A stretch of DNA of 47,266 nt from an uncultured Christensenella sp. (lineage in GTDB: Bacteria; Bacillota; Clostridia; Christensenellales; UBA3700), in assembly GCA_910584975.1 (NCBI GenBank), contig CAJUEA010000007.1, positions 1 through 47,266 on the forward strand. The letters are read 5' to 3'. The notes beneath the pieces are model-generated. The model worked only from the letters and a program-made list of their open reading frames with translations. It was not told where the DNA came from and made no database searches. Shown here piece by piece: positions 7,811-15,720 of the stretch (its first letter is position 1; each line of letters opens with the position of its first letter). The translations under genes and the position numbers were made by a program.

Positions 7811-8602
7811 ATGGCAGTTGTAACTATGAAAAGCCTTTTAGAGGCAGGTGTACACTTTGGACACCAAACAAAAAGATGGAACCCTAAAATGGGTAAGTAC
7901 ATTTATGCAGCAAGAAATGATATTCACATTATTGACTTGCAAATCAGCGTTGGTTTGATTGAGGAAGCTTATGCTTTCATCAGAGATGTTGCAAAAAGTG
8001 GCAAGGACATTTTGTTTGTCGGCACTAAAAAGCAAGCTCAAGATGCAGTTCGTGAAGAGGCTGAAAGATGTGGTATGTACTTTATGAACAACAGATGGCT
8101 TGGTGGTACTCTTACTAACTTCAAGACTATCAAAACAAGAATTGACAGACTAAAGAAAATTGATCAAATGGAAGTAACAGGCGAATTTGATTTGCTACCT
8201 AAGAAGGAAGTTGCTGGCCTTAAAGATGAAAGAGAAAAACTTGAGGCTAACTTGGGTGGTATCAGAGAGATGAAAAATCTTCCAGGTGCTTTGTTTGTTG
8301 TTGACCTTAAGAAAGAGGAAATTGCTGTTAAAGAGGCAAAAAGACTTGGTATTCCAGTTGTAGGCCTTGTTGACACTAACTGTGACCCAGATTTGGTTGA
8401 TTATGTTATCCCTGGTAATGATGACGCTATCCGTGCAATCAAGCTTATTGCAAGCGTAATTGCAAATGCTGTTATCGAGGCAAATGAGGGTATTGCATAT
8501 GATGCAGAGGCTGCTGAAGCTGCTGCTGAGGCTGCTGCAAAAGAGGCTGAAACTATGGCTCAAGCTTTGGAGACAGAAGTTGCTGCTCCAGTAGAAGAGT
8601 AA
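7811..8602 (+). CDS. rpsB: 30S ribosomal protein S2
   Basis: S2 binds late to the back of the 30S subunit and is needed for S1 or mRNA recruitment. The 263 residues show the family start MKSLLEAGVHFGHQTKRWNP, the central NNRWLGGTLTNFKT motif and LPGALFVVDLKKE. The last 30 residues are an Ala/Glu-rich acidic tail beyond the conserved fold, of a kind common in clostridial S2. AGGAGG lies 8 nt before the ATG. It is followed by tsf after 19 nt, the standard pair. Codon use is biased toward GCT/GGT codons, as expected for a highly expressed gene. Confidence 0.97.
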   Translation: MAVVTMKSLLEAGVHFGHQTKRWNPKMGKYIYAARNDIHIIDLQISVGLIEEAYAFIRDVAKSGKDILFVGTKKQAQDAVREEAERCGMYFMNNRWLGGTLTNFKTIKTRIDRLKKIDQMEVTGEFDLLPKKEVAGLKDEREKLEANLGGIREMKNLPGALFVVDLKKEEIAVKEAKRLGIPVVGLVDTNCDPDLVDYVIPGNDDAIRAIKLIASVIANAVIEANEGIAYDAEAAEAAAEAAAKEAETMAQALETEVAAPVEE

Positions 8603-8621
8603 TTTTGGGAGGTATTCTTTT

Positions 8622-9467
8622 ATGTTTACAAATAAAGATGTTATGGCTTTGAGAGCTAAAACAGGCGTTGGTATGATGGATTGCAAAAAGGCTTTGACAG
8701 AGGCTAATGGCGATATGGAAAAAGCTATCGAGCTACTTCGTGAAAAAGGTATGGCTACTGCAAGCAAAAGAGCTGATAAGATTGCATCTCAAGGTATTGT
8801 TTATGCTATGACTAAAGGTAACAGTGGCGTACTTGTTGAGGTTAACTGCGAGTCTGACTTTGTTGCTCGTGGCGACCAATTTAAAGATTTGGCTAATGCA
8901 GTTGCAAACTACATTATTGACAACAATATTGCTGATATTGAAACTTTGAACAATGAGCAAGCTATCAATGACCTTGTTCATGAGGCTATTGCAAAAATTG
9001 GTGAAAAAATCAATGTAAGAAGATTTGCTAAATTCAACGGAAATGTAACAAGCTATATCCATATGGGTGGTAAAATTGGCGTTATGCTTGAGGGTACTTG
9101 CTCAGAGGAGATTGCTCACGATGTTGCTCTTCAAATTGCTGCTGCAAATCCACTATATCTTGCAAAAGAGGATGTTCCTGCTGCTGCACTTGAAAAAGAA
9201 AAAGAGATTTTGAAAGCTCAAGCTTTGAACGAAGGCAAGCCAGCTGCTATCGTTGATAAAATGGTTGTTGGAAGAATCAACAAGTATTACAAAGATGTTT
9301 GCTTGTTGGAGCAAGCTTTTGTTAAAGATGGCGACAAAGCTGTTAAAAACATTTTGGATGGCACAATTTCTTCATTTGTTCGTTTTGAAATGGGCGAAGG
9401 TTTAGAGAAGAAGAGCGAGGATTTGGCAAGTGAAGTTCAGGCTCAAATTGATGCTCAAAAGAAATAA
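8622..9467 (+). CDS. tsf: translation elongation factor Ts
   Basis: EF-Ts is the nucleotide exchange factor for EF-Tu. The N-terminal UBA-like segment has the diagnostic LRAKTGVGMMDCKKAL (about residues 10-25), and the core dimerisation domain begins with VEVNCESDFVARGDQF. The 281 residues fall in the normal range. GGGAGG at 8607-8612 serves the ATG. The gene shares the rpsB promoter and is closed by a strong terminator at 9487-9516. Confidence 0.97.
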   Translation: MFTNKDVMALRAKTGVGMMDCKKALTEANGDMEKAIELLREKGMATASKRADKIASQGIVYAMTKGNSGVLVEVNCESDFVARGDQFKDLANAVANYIIDNNIADIETLNNEQAINDLVHEAIAKIGEKINVRRFAKFNGNVTSYIHMGGKIGVMLEGTCSEEIAHDVALQIAAANPLYLAKEDVPAAALEKEKEILKAQALNEGKPAAIVDKMVVGRINKYYKDVCLLEQAFVKDGDKAVKNILDGTISSFVRFEMGEGLEKKSEDLASEVQAQIDAQKK

Positions 9468-9486
9468 TTGTTAAAAAATTTAAATT

Positions 9487-9516
9487 AAGGGAACACTTTT
9501 TTTGTTCCCTTTTTTT
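9487..9516 (+). terminator. Rho-independent terminator after tsf
   Basis: Perfect 9-bp stem AAGGGAACA (9487-9495) with TGTTCCCTT (9503-9511), a 7-nt loop, then seven T. Confidence 0.9.
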
Positions 9517-9548
9517 AAGGCATTAAAATTTTGGTGCTTTTTATCAAA

Positions 9549-9591
9549 AAATTGATATGCTTTTGCATAAATTTGGGGATTATATCAATTT
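9549..9591 (+). repeat. inverted repeat in pyrH leader
   Basis: Perfect 10-bp arms AAATTGATAT (9549-9558) and ATATCAATTT (9582-9591). The 23-nt interior has a small ATGC-TTTT-GCAT hairpin overlapping the left arm. No T run follows, so it is not a terminator. It lies 38 nt before pyrH. Confidence 0.5.
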
Positions 9592-9629
9592 AAAATGAAA
9601 ATTTAAAATAATATATCAAGGAGAAAACT

Positions 9630-10331
9630 ATGGCAAAATATAAAAGAGTAATTATTAAGTTAAGTGGAGAGGCTTTGGCAGGCGAAAAAGGCTTTGGTTT
9701 GGATGAGTCTGTTATTGATTATGTTGTAAAACAAATCAAAGAGGTTGCAGTTAGTGGCGTGGAAATTGGTATTATCATTGGTGGTGGTAACTTCTGGCGT
9801 GGCAGACAAGGTTCAAATATGGACAGGACAACTGCTGACCATATGGGTATGCTTGCAACAGTAATCAACTCACTTGCAATGCAAGATGCACTTGAAAAAC
9901 ACGGAGTTGCTTGCAGAGTTCAAACTGCACTTACTATTACAAGAGTTGCTGAACCTTATATTTTGCGCAAAGCTATGAGACACCTTGAAAAAGGCAGAGT
10001 TGTTATTTTTGCTTGTGGAACAGGTAACCCATATTTCAGCACAGATACAGGCGCTGCATTAAGAGCAGCTGAAATTGGTGCAGAGGCATTGTTGCTTGCA
10101 AAAAATGTAGATGGAATTTATGATTCTGACCCTAAAATGAACCCAGAGGCAAAGAAATTTGACGAGATATCTTATATTGATGTTATCAAAAAAGGTCTTA
10201 ACGCAATGGATACAACTGCAATCAGCCTTTGTATGGAAAACAAAATTCCTGTTATAGCATTTGCACTTGCAGAAAAAGATAGCATTATCAAAGCTGTAAA
10301 CGGCGAAAACATTGGTACTATTATCAAGTAA
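9630..10331 (+). CDS. pyrH: uridylate kinase (UMP kinase)
   Basis: PyrH phosphorylates UMP to UDP with ATP in pyrimidine nucleotide synthesis; it is a hexamer of the amino acid kinase fold. The 233 residues begin KYKRVIIKLSGEALAG, followed by the glycine-rich GIIIGGGNFWRG loop and RTTADHMGMLATVINSL, all hallmark PyrH motifs; the acceptor-site region ends in AMDTTAISLCMEN. AAGGAG (9617-9622) precedes the ATG. Its position between tsf and frr is the classic order in bacteria. Confidence 0.97.
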   Translation: MAKYKRVIIKLSGEALAGEKGFGLDESVIDYVVKQIKEVAVSGVEIGIIIGGGNFWRGRQGSNMDRTTADHMGMLATVINSLAMQDALEKHGVACRVQTALTITRVAEPYILRKAMRHLEKGRVVIFACGTGNPYFSTDTGAALRAAEIGAEALLLAKNVDGIYDSDPKMNPEAKKFDEISYIDVIKKGLNAMDTTAISLCMENKIPVIAFALAEKDSIIKAVNGENIGTIIK

Positions 10332-10354
10332 TTTTAATTTTTTTGCTAGGTACC

Positions 10355-10385
10355 ATTGCAAATTAACTATATTTGCACTTGCAAT
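10355..10385 (+). repeat. overlapping hairpins between pyrH and frr
   Basis: A perfect 7-bp hairpin TGCAAAT/ATTTGCA (10357-10363, 10371-10377) overlaps a second possible pairing ATTGCAA/TTGCAAT (10355-10361, 10379-10385). The two are mutually exclusive. No T run follows. It lies upstream of the frr promoter. Confidence 0.4.
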
Positions 10386-10435
10386 AATGATAGTTTAATC
10401 TAAATGTTTAAAAAATATAAAAATGACAATACCCC

Positions 10436-10464
10436 TTGATTTTAATCAATTAATAATGTATAAT
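10436..10464 (+). promoter_or_regulatory. frr promoter
   Basis: TTGATT (10436-10441), 17 bp, TATAAT (10459-10464). It is preceded by ACCCC, so the -35 region reads ACCCCTTGATT, identical to the one upstream of uppS. Confidence 0.8.
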
Positions 10465-10504
10465 TATCTAAATAGGGTACAACAAAAATTTACGAGGTGA
10501 AATT

Positions 10505-11080
10505 ATGGCTTATGAAAGTATGGAAATATTAGAACTTTTTGACGAGTTTGAAAGCAAAATGGATAAAAGTGTGAATAACTTGAAATATGAGTTTTCTCAA
10601 ATGAAAGCTGGCAGAGCAAATGCACACATTTTGGATAAGATTACTGCTGATTACTACGGAACAGAAACTCCTATTAATCAAATGGCAAATGTAAGCGTGC
10701 CAGAGGCTAGACTTTTGGTTATTGCTCCTTGGGATGCAAGCACTGTGAAAGCTATTGAAAAAGCAATCATTGCTGCAAACATTGGTATCACACCAAACAG
10801 CGATGGCAAGGTTATCCGTTTGATTTTCCCTGAATTGACTGAGGAGCGTCGTCGTGATTTGGTTAAGCAAATCAAGTCAACAAGTGAAAACTGCAAAGTA
10901 GTTTTAAGAAATGCAAGACGCGATATCAATGATGCTTTGAAAAAAATGAAAAAAGACTCTGCAATATCTGAGGATGATTGTACAGTTTACGAGAAAGATG
11001 TTGACAAAAAGCTTGCTGAGCAAGTTGCTGTGATTGACAAGGCAACTTCTGACAAAGAAAAAGAGGTAATGAGTGTTTGA
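10505..11080 (+). CDS. frr: ribosome recycling factor
   Basis: RRF works with EF-G to split the post-termination ribosome. The 191 residues contain the three-helix-bundle hallmarks LKYEFSQMKAGRANAHILDKI and FPELTEERRRDLVKQIK, and the hinge region PEARLLVIAPWD. It is a few residues longer than usual at the N-terminus; the ATG at 10505 has GAGGTG (10494-10499) in front and is kept. It has its own promoter at 10436-10464. The stop overlaps a small downstream ORF. Confidence 0.96.
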   Translation: MAYESMEILELFDEFESKMDKSVNNLKYEFSQMKAGRANAHILDKITADYYGTETPINQMANVSVPEARLLVIAPWDASTVKAIEKAIIAANIGITPNSDGKVIRLIFPELTEERRRDLVKQIKSTSENCKVVLRNARRDINDALKKMKKDSAISEDDCTVYEKDVDKKLAEQVAVIDKATSDKEKEVMSV

Positions 11081-11270
11081 GTCAAGGCAGTACATTGGAA
11101 TGCCATTTGATAAAGCAAAAACGCTTTTGAAAGATTTGGGCTACAATGTGAAAGAGGTGGAAAACACAGCTGATGACAAGCACGCATTTGACACAAAACT
11201 TGTGGTGCGAGTTGATGTCAGTGAAAAAGATGTAACTTTGGTTACAGCAAAATTTTTAATGAATATTTGA
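11073..11270 (+). CDS. small protein overlapping frr, I78/PASTA-like
   Basis: A 65-residue ORF starting with GTG 11 nt inside the frr end zone and overlapping it by 8 nt; AAAGAGG at 11060-11066 could serve as ribosome binding site. The sequence (IGMPFDKAKTLLKDLGYNV, then DTKLVVRVDVSEKDVTLVTA) has the helix-then-beta-hairpin pattern of small I78-inhibitor-like or PASTA-like domains, an impression from the pattern only. It has no signal peptide or membrane segment. A terminator follows 14 nt after the stop, so frr and this ORF form one transcript, which supports it being a real gene. Confidence 0.6.
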   Translation: MFESRQYIGMPFDKAKTLLKDLGYNVKEVENTADDKHAFDTKLVVRVDVSEKDVTLVTAKFLMNI

Positions 11271-11283
11271 ATATCTTCAGTTT

Positions 11284-11313
11284 AAAACAGCCTTGAAATA
11301 GGCTGTTTTTTTT
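11284..11313 (+). terminator. Rho-independent terminator of frr unit
   Basis: Perfect 10-bp stem AAAACAGCCT (11284-11293) with AGGCTGTTTT (11300-11309), a 6-nt loop and a run of T to 11313. Confidence 0.9.
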
Positions 11314-11355
11314 GTGCCAAAAAGTATTTGGCAAAATGTTTAAAATTTTTGGCAC
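11314..11355 (+). repeat. overlapping inverted repeats after the terminator
   Basis: Arms GTGCCAAAAA (11314-11323) and TTTTTGGCAC (11346-11355) are perfect. A competing hairpin GCCAAA/TTTGGC (11316-11321, 11327-11332) uses the same left arm. There is no T run. The pair lies between the frr terminator and the uppS promoter. Confidence 0.45.
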
Positions 11356-11408
11356 ATATTTAAGCGTTAGTTTTTATATTAATTAGTATATAATATATAA
11401 ATAACCCC

Positions 11409-11437
11409 TTGATTATTTTGCAAAAAAGTAGTATAAT
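11409..11437 (+). promoter_or_regulatory. promoter of the uppS operon
   Basis: TTGATT (11409-11414), 17 bp, TATAAT (11432-11437), with ACCCC directly before the -35. The leader to uppS is about 120 nt and AT-rich without clear structure. Confidence 0.8.
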
Positions 11438-11566
11438 TAAAATGTTTAAGTATGCATAATGTATTGTAATTAATGGTGATTAATTTTACATAAAATAGCT
11501 TTAATAAGTATTTAACATATTTAAACAAAAGTTTTTGATTTAAATTCACTTGATGGTAGAGGTATT

Positions 11567-12253
11567 ATGGAAGAAATTAAAATTCCTGCACATATAGCTT
11601 TTATTATGGATGGCAATGGCAGATGGGCAAAAAACAAACATTTGCCACGCAGTGTGGGACATCGTGAAGGTGTGACAAGCATGAGGCGTGTGGTTGAGGC
11701 GTGCTATGCAAAAGGCGTAAAAGTTGTGTCTTTTTATGCTTTCAGCACAGAAAACTGGTCGCGTCCAAAAGAGGAAATTGAAACGCTTTTTGGTATGCTT
11801 GAAAAGTTTGCAAAAAGTGAAATTCCTAAGTATGCAAAAAGAAACTTTATAATTAGAGTTATGGGAGATTTATCGGCACTGCCACAAAATGTGAGCAAGG
11901 CTTTGCAGGATAATATGAAACTATGCGAGGGTAATGACGGAATGATTGTCAACCTTGGCATAAACTATGGTGGCAGAGATGAAATTGTTTTTGCAGTCAA
12001 TCAACTCTTACAAAAAGGACTTGAGGTCACAAAAGAAAATATAGGCAAAAATCTTTACACAAGCGATTTGCCTGACCCAGATTTGATGGTTCGCTCCAGT
12101 GGAGAAGTAAGGCTTTCAAACTTTATGTTGTGGCAACTATCTTATTCTGAAATGATTTTTTTGGAGACTTTGTGGCCTGATTTTGATGAAAAAACAGTGG
12201 ATGAAATAATAAATCAATACAATAAACGAGACAGAAGATTTGGGAGGGTGTGA
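11567..12253 (+). CDS. uppS: undecaprenyl diphosphate synthase
   Basis: UppS is the cis-prenyltransferase that makes the C55 lipid carrier for peptidoglycan and other cell-wall polymers. The 228 residues start with PAHIAFIMDGNGRWAK, where Asp15 is the diphosphate/Mg-binding residue, followed by VVSFYAFSTENWSRP and, near the end, DPDLMVRSSGEVRLSNFMLWQ. In many family members the last motif reads RTSGE.RLSNF, so the match is close. The ribosome binding site (AGAGGT, 11557-11562) is modest. cdsA starts one nt after the stop. Confidence 0.96.
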   Translation: MEEIKIPAHIAFIMDGNGRWAKNKHLPRSVGHREGVTSMRRVVEACYAKGVKVVSFYAFSTENWSRPKEEIETLFGMLEKFAKSEIPKYAKRNFIIRVMGDLSALPQNVSKALQDNMKLCEGNDGMIVNLGINYGGRDEIVFAVNQLLQKGLEVTKENIGKNLYTSDLPDPDLMVRSSGEVRLSNFMLWQLSYSEMIFLETLWPDFDEKTVDEIINQYNKRDRRFGRV

Positions 12254-12254
12254 A

Positions 12255-13190
12255 ATGCTCAAAAGAATTGGTACAGCTGTAATAATGCTTGCAGTAATTT
12301 TTTCGTGTGTGTTTTGGCTTAGAATGTACTCACTGATTTGCACAGATATTTTGATTATGGCTTTTGCGTGGGTTGGTGGCTATGAAATGTTCAAAAGCTT
12401 GCAAAAAAAATCCGTAAACAAAGCGATTATTGATGTGAGCAGTGGCAAAAGTGTTGTGCAAGAGTTCAAATTGAAACCAATGCTTATTCCCATTGTTGTT
12501 TGTTGTGTGATTGTTTATCCATTGGTATATTTTTTGAGTGCAGCAGGCTTGTTGGTTACTTTGGTTGTTGGCACTATTTTAAGTTTGATTATTATGGTTG
12601 TTAAGCACACAAAATATTCAATCAGTGATGTTTGTGCAACTGTTTTTAATATTGTTTATCCAATCACAATAATGAGCATACTTGTGATTATGAATCACAG
12701 CGAAATGGGATTGTTCAGTTTGTTATCCACCTTTGCAGTGGTTGTTATGACGGATACAATGGCATATTTTGTTGGAGTTACATGCAAAGGTCCAAAGCTT
12801 TGCCCAAACATTAGCCCTAAAAAAACAATAAGTGGTGCTGTTGGTGGCGTGCTTGGTGGCATTTTGGGTATGGTTATTGTTTATTTGTTGTTTTGCCAGT
12901 TTAATGTGTTTGAATATATGAGCAGTGCAGGACTTATTGAGCCAGAGAAAAATTACATTTTTGCAAACATTCCTTTAAATCTTGCAGTTTTATTGCCTTT
13001 GGGAGCAATTTGCAGTGTTATTGCAGAGTTTGGTGATTTGGCAGCAAGCATTATCAAAAGAAAAATCGGCATAAAAGATTATGGCAATATTTTCCCTGGA
13101 CATGGTGGGGTTATGGATAGAATAGACAGCTTTCTGGCTGTTATTCCAGTAATGTATATTGCTTTTGTTATCATTGAAATGTGCGTATAA
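12255..13190 (+). CDS. cdsA: phosphatidate cytidylyltransferase
   Basis: CdsA makes CDP-diacylglycerol from phosphatidate and CTP, the branch point for phosphatidylglycerol and related lipids. It is an integral membrane protein with about eight hydrophobic segments. The signature SIIKRKIGIKDYGNIFPGHG continuing to GVMDRIDSF lies near the C-terminus (about 268-297). At 311 residues it is longer than the common 260-280, the extra being a loop around 45-75 (DVSSGKSVVQEFKLKP). I chose ATG 12255, with GGGAGGGTG just upstream, over a TTG at 12240. It is co-transcribed with uppS. Confidence 0.94.
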   Translation: MLKRIGTAVIMLAVIFSCVFWLRMYSLICTDILIMAFAWVGGYEMFKSLQKKSVNKAIIDVSSGKSVVQEFKLKPMLIPIVVCCVIVYPLVYFLSAAGLLVTLVVGTILSLIIMVVKHTKYSISDVCATVFNIVYPITIMSILVIMNHSEMGLFSLLSTFAVVVMTDTMAYFVGVTCKGPKLCPNISPKKTISGAVGGVLGGILGMVIVYLLFCQFNVFEYMSSAGLIEPEKNYIFANIPLNLAVLLPLGAICSVIAEFGDLAASIIKRKIGIKDYGNIFPGHGGVMDRIDSFLAVIPVMYIAFVIIEMCV

Positions 13191-13308
13191 TTTGATATAA
13201 ACAAATTTTAAATTGTTTTAATAAAATATTTTAGCAATTTGTCATTTTGAATTTTGAGAGTTAAGTTGCGTTTTTTTTGCAATTTATTTTAGATAAAAAA
13301 GAGGTCAT

Positions 13309-14433
13309 ATGAAAGAAATAATTATTTTGGGTTCAACAGGGTCGATTGGCAGGCAGACTTTGGATATTGTGCGAGATTATCCAAATATGTTTTGTGTTGT
13401 TGGTATGTCTTGTAACTGCAATATTGAACTTTTCAACAAGCAAATTGCCGAGTTTAAACCAAAATATGTTTATGTGAATGATAAGTTTGCAAGAGAAAAA
13501 TGCGAGCTTTGTGGTGCAGTGATGTTGACCTCAAGTGAGGAGCTTGCAAGCATAGAGGAAGGACAAATTGTTGTTACTGCAATGGTTGGAATAAGTGGAC
13601 TTATGCCTACTATAGCTGCGATAAAAGCAGGAAAAGACATTGCACTTTCAAACAAGGAAACTTTGGTGGCAGGTGGCGACATTGTTATGGCACTTGCAAA
13701 AGAAAAAAATGTAAATATTTTTCCTGTTGATTCGGAGCACAGTGCAATATGGCAGTGCAGTGGTTATGGAAAAGCAAAGGACATCAAAGGCTTGATTTTG
13801 ACTGCAAGTGGTGGTGCTTTCAGAGGAAAAAGTAAAGAGGAGCTTTGTAGTGTAAAAGCTGTGGATGCTTTGAAGCACCCGACTTGGAATATGGGTGCAA
13901 AAGTTACAGTAGATAGTGCAACTCTTATGAATAAGGGACTTGAGATTATTGAGGCAAAACATTTGTTTGATATGCCTGTGGATAAAATTCAAGTTGTTAT
14001 TCACAAACAAAGTATTATTCATAGTTTGGTTACATATAATGATAATAGTGTAATAGCACAATTATCTTATCCTGATATGAGGTTGCCAATACAATTAGCA
14101 TTGACTTATCCGTCGAAAATCGACACTAAATTGCAAGAATTGAATTTGGCAGAGGTTGCAACACTGACATTTGAAAAGCCTGATATGGATACTTTTCCAT
14201 GTCTTGCGATAGCAAAACAATGTGGTGCGCTAGGTGGGTATTATCCAACATTAATGAATGGTGCAAACGAGGTCGCAGTGCAAGCTTTTTTGCAGGATAA
14301 AATCGGCTTTTACGACATACCTAGGATAATAGAAAAAGTGCTTGAAAAAGGAGAAAAAACAGATAAGATTACTTTGGAAGGAGTTTTGCAAGCAGACAAG
14401 TATGCAAGACAAATTGCAAAAGAATTATTTTAA
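13309..14433 (+). CDS. dxr: 1-deoxy-D-xylulose 5-phosphate reductoisomerase
   Basis: Dxr converts DXP to MEP with NADPH, the first committed step of the MEP isoprenoid pathway. The N-terminal NADPH motif GSTGSIG is at residues 8-14; the metal-binding segment is PVDSEHSAIWQC and the flexible loop region includes KHPTWNMGAKVTVDSATLMN, all diagnostic. The 374 residues are typical. GAGGT at 13302-13306 serves the ATG. It lies 118 nt downstream of cdsA in the uppS-cdsA-dxr-rseP-ispG order common in Firmicutes. Confidence 0.96.
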   Translation: MKEIIILGSTGSIGRQTLDIVRDYPNMFCVVGMSCNCNIELFNKQIAEFKPKYVYVNDKFAREKCELCGAVMLTSSEELASIEEGQIVVTAMVGISGLMPTIAAIKAGKDIALSNKETLVAGGDIVMALAKEKNVNIFPVDSEHSAIWQCSGYGKAKDIKGLILTASGGAFRGKSKEELCSVKAVDALKHPTWNMGAKVTVDSATLMNKGLEIIEAKHLFDMPVDKIQVVIHKQSIIHSLVTYNDNSVIAQLSYPDMRLPIQLALTYPSKIDTKLQELNLAEVATLTFEKPDMDTFPCLAIAKQCGALGGYYPTLMNGANEVAVQAFLQDKIGFYDIPRIIEKVLEKGEKTDKITLEGVLQADKYARQIAKELF

Positions 14434-14456
14434 AATAAATTTTTTCCGGGAGTGTT

Positions 14457-15557
14457 ATGGGATTGGTATTGGCAGCAGTTACTTTTGCAGAAGTAATGAA
14501 ATGGATTGGTTACATTTTAATAGCTTTGTTGTGCCTAATGTTTATGATTGTGGTGCATGAGTTTGGGCATTTTGTTGTTGGCAGATTGCTTGGTTTTAAA
14601 GTTGACGAATTTGCTGTTGGTTTCGGACCTGCCATTTTAAAACATAAAAGTAAAAAATCAGGAATACAATTTTCGTTGAGGTGTTTGCCATTGGGTGGTT
14701 TTTGTGCGTTTCACGGAGAAACTGCCGATGACGATTGTGTGCCTACAAAAGACGATTTCAACTATCATAAGCCTTGGAAAAGAATTTTGGTGTTTATTGC
14801 AGGGGCAGCGTTCAACCTTTTATCAGCAGTTGTTTTGTGCACAATATTTTTTATGGCGTATGGAGATATGATGCCCACGGTTGTAAATGCTTATCAATTT
14901 GAGGATAGTGCATTGGTGCAACAATTGCAGGAAGGGGATATGATTATTGCTGTGGATGGCAAAAGTTTGTATAACACAGCTGTACCGAATGACTTGCAAC
15001 AGAGAATACAAAAGTATACAGACAAAATGACTGTTACCATTGTGCGCAACGGCGAGCAAATGGATGTTGAAATTTGCATTGGCGAATATGTCAGCAAAAA
15101 TTCTGATGGTGAGACAGTGAAAGCAAATGGAATTGGTATTTCTGTGAAATATCAAGAATATAAGTTTGGTTTTATCGAATCTCTTGGAAGGTCATTTGTG
15201 TTTATCGCAAAATTGTTTGGCACAATATTTACAGCAATCGGTGGTGTTATAACTGGAGTGCTTGGCATTGGCGAAACAATGGGTGGCACAGTCACTGCCA
15301 TTGAGCAAATTGCACAAATTTCTCAAATAGGTTTTAGAGGAGTGCTGTTTGCAGTATGTGCTTTGTCTGCTAACATTGCAATAATGAATTTGTTGCCTAT
15401 TCCTGCACTTGATGGCGCACATGTGGTGTTTACAGCCATTGAATGGGTAAGAGGTAAGCCACTTAATCGTAAGGTGGAAAACATTATTCACACGATTGGT
15501 TTGATATGCTTGTTTTTGCTTGCAATCGTACTGGATGTCGTGCATTTTATCAGTTGA
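14457..15557 (+). CDS. rseP: RseP-type site-2 protease (membrane zinc metalloprotease)
   Basis: RseP/RasP cleaves anti-sigma factors and leftover signal peptides inside the membrane. The 366 residues begin with a hydrophobic segment holding the zinc motif HEFGH at 34-38, continue through a second membrane segment (about 105-128) and a PDZ domain (about 130-225), and end with the second active-site motif NLLPIPALDGAHV and a final membrane helix. GGGAGTG (14447-14453) precedes the ATG. It follows dxr by 23 nt. Confidence 0.95.
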   Translation: MGLVLAAVTFAEVMKWIGYILIALLCLMFMIVVHEFGHFVVGRLLGFKVDEFAVGFGPAILKHKSKKSGIQFSLRCLPLGGFCAFHGETADDDCVPTKDDFNYHKPWKRILVFIAGAAFNLLSAVVLCTIFFMAYGDMMPTVVNAYQFEDSALVQQLQEGDMIIAVDGKSLYNTAVPNDLQQRIQKYTDKMTVTIVRNGEQMDVEICIGEYVSKNSDGETVKANGIGISVKYQEYKFGFIESLGRSFVFIAKLFGTIFTAIGGVITGVLGIGETMGGTVTAIEQIAQISQIGFRGVLFAVCALSANIAIMNLLPIPALDGAHVVFTAIEWVRGKPLNRKVENIIHTIGLICLFLLAIVLDVVHFIS

Positions 15558-15720
15558 CTAATTTTTGTGATAAATGTTTTGATTTGAATGCAAATATTTT
15601 TTAAAAATAATGTGATATATTAGGTATAGTATCCAAGTACTATTCGAGTGAAATTTTGAATTAAATTAATTTAAAATTAAACAAATCAATTTTTATTGAA
15701 AATGTGTTTTTGGAGTAATT

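Noticed and set aside
14342..14560. 72-codon + strand ORF spanning the dxr-rseP junction
   Set aside because: It overlaps two clear genes in another frame and has no recognisable content.
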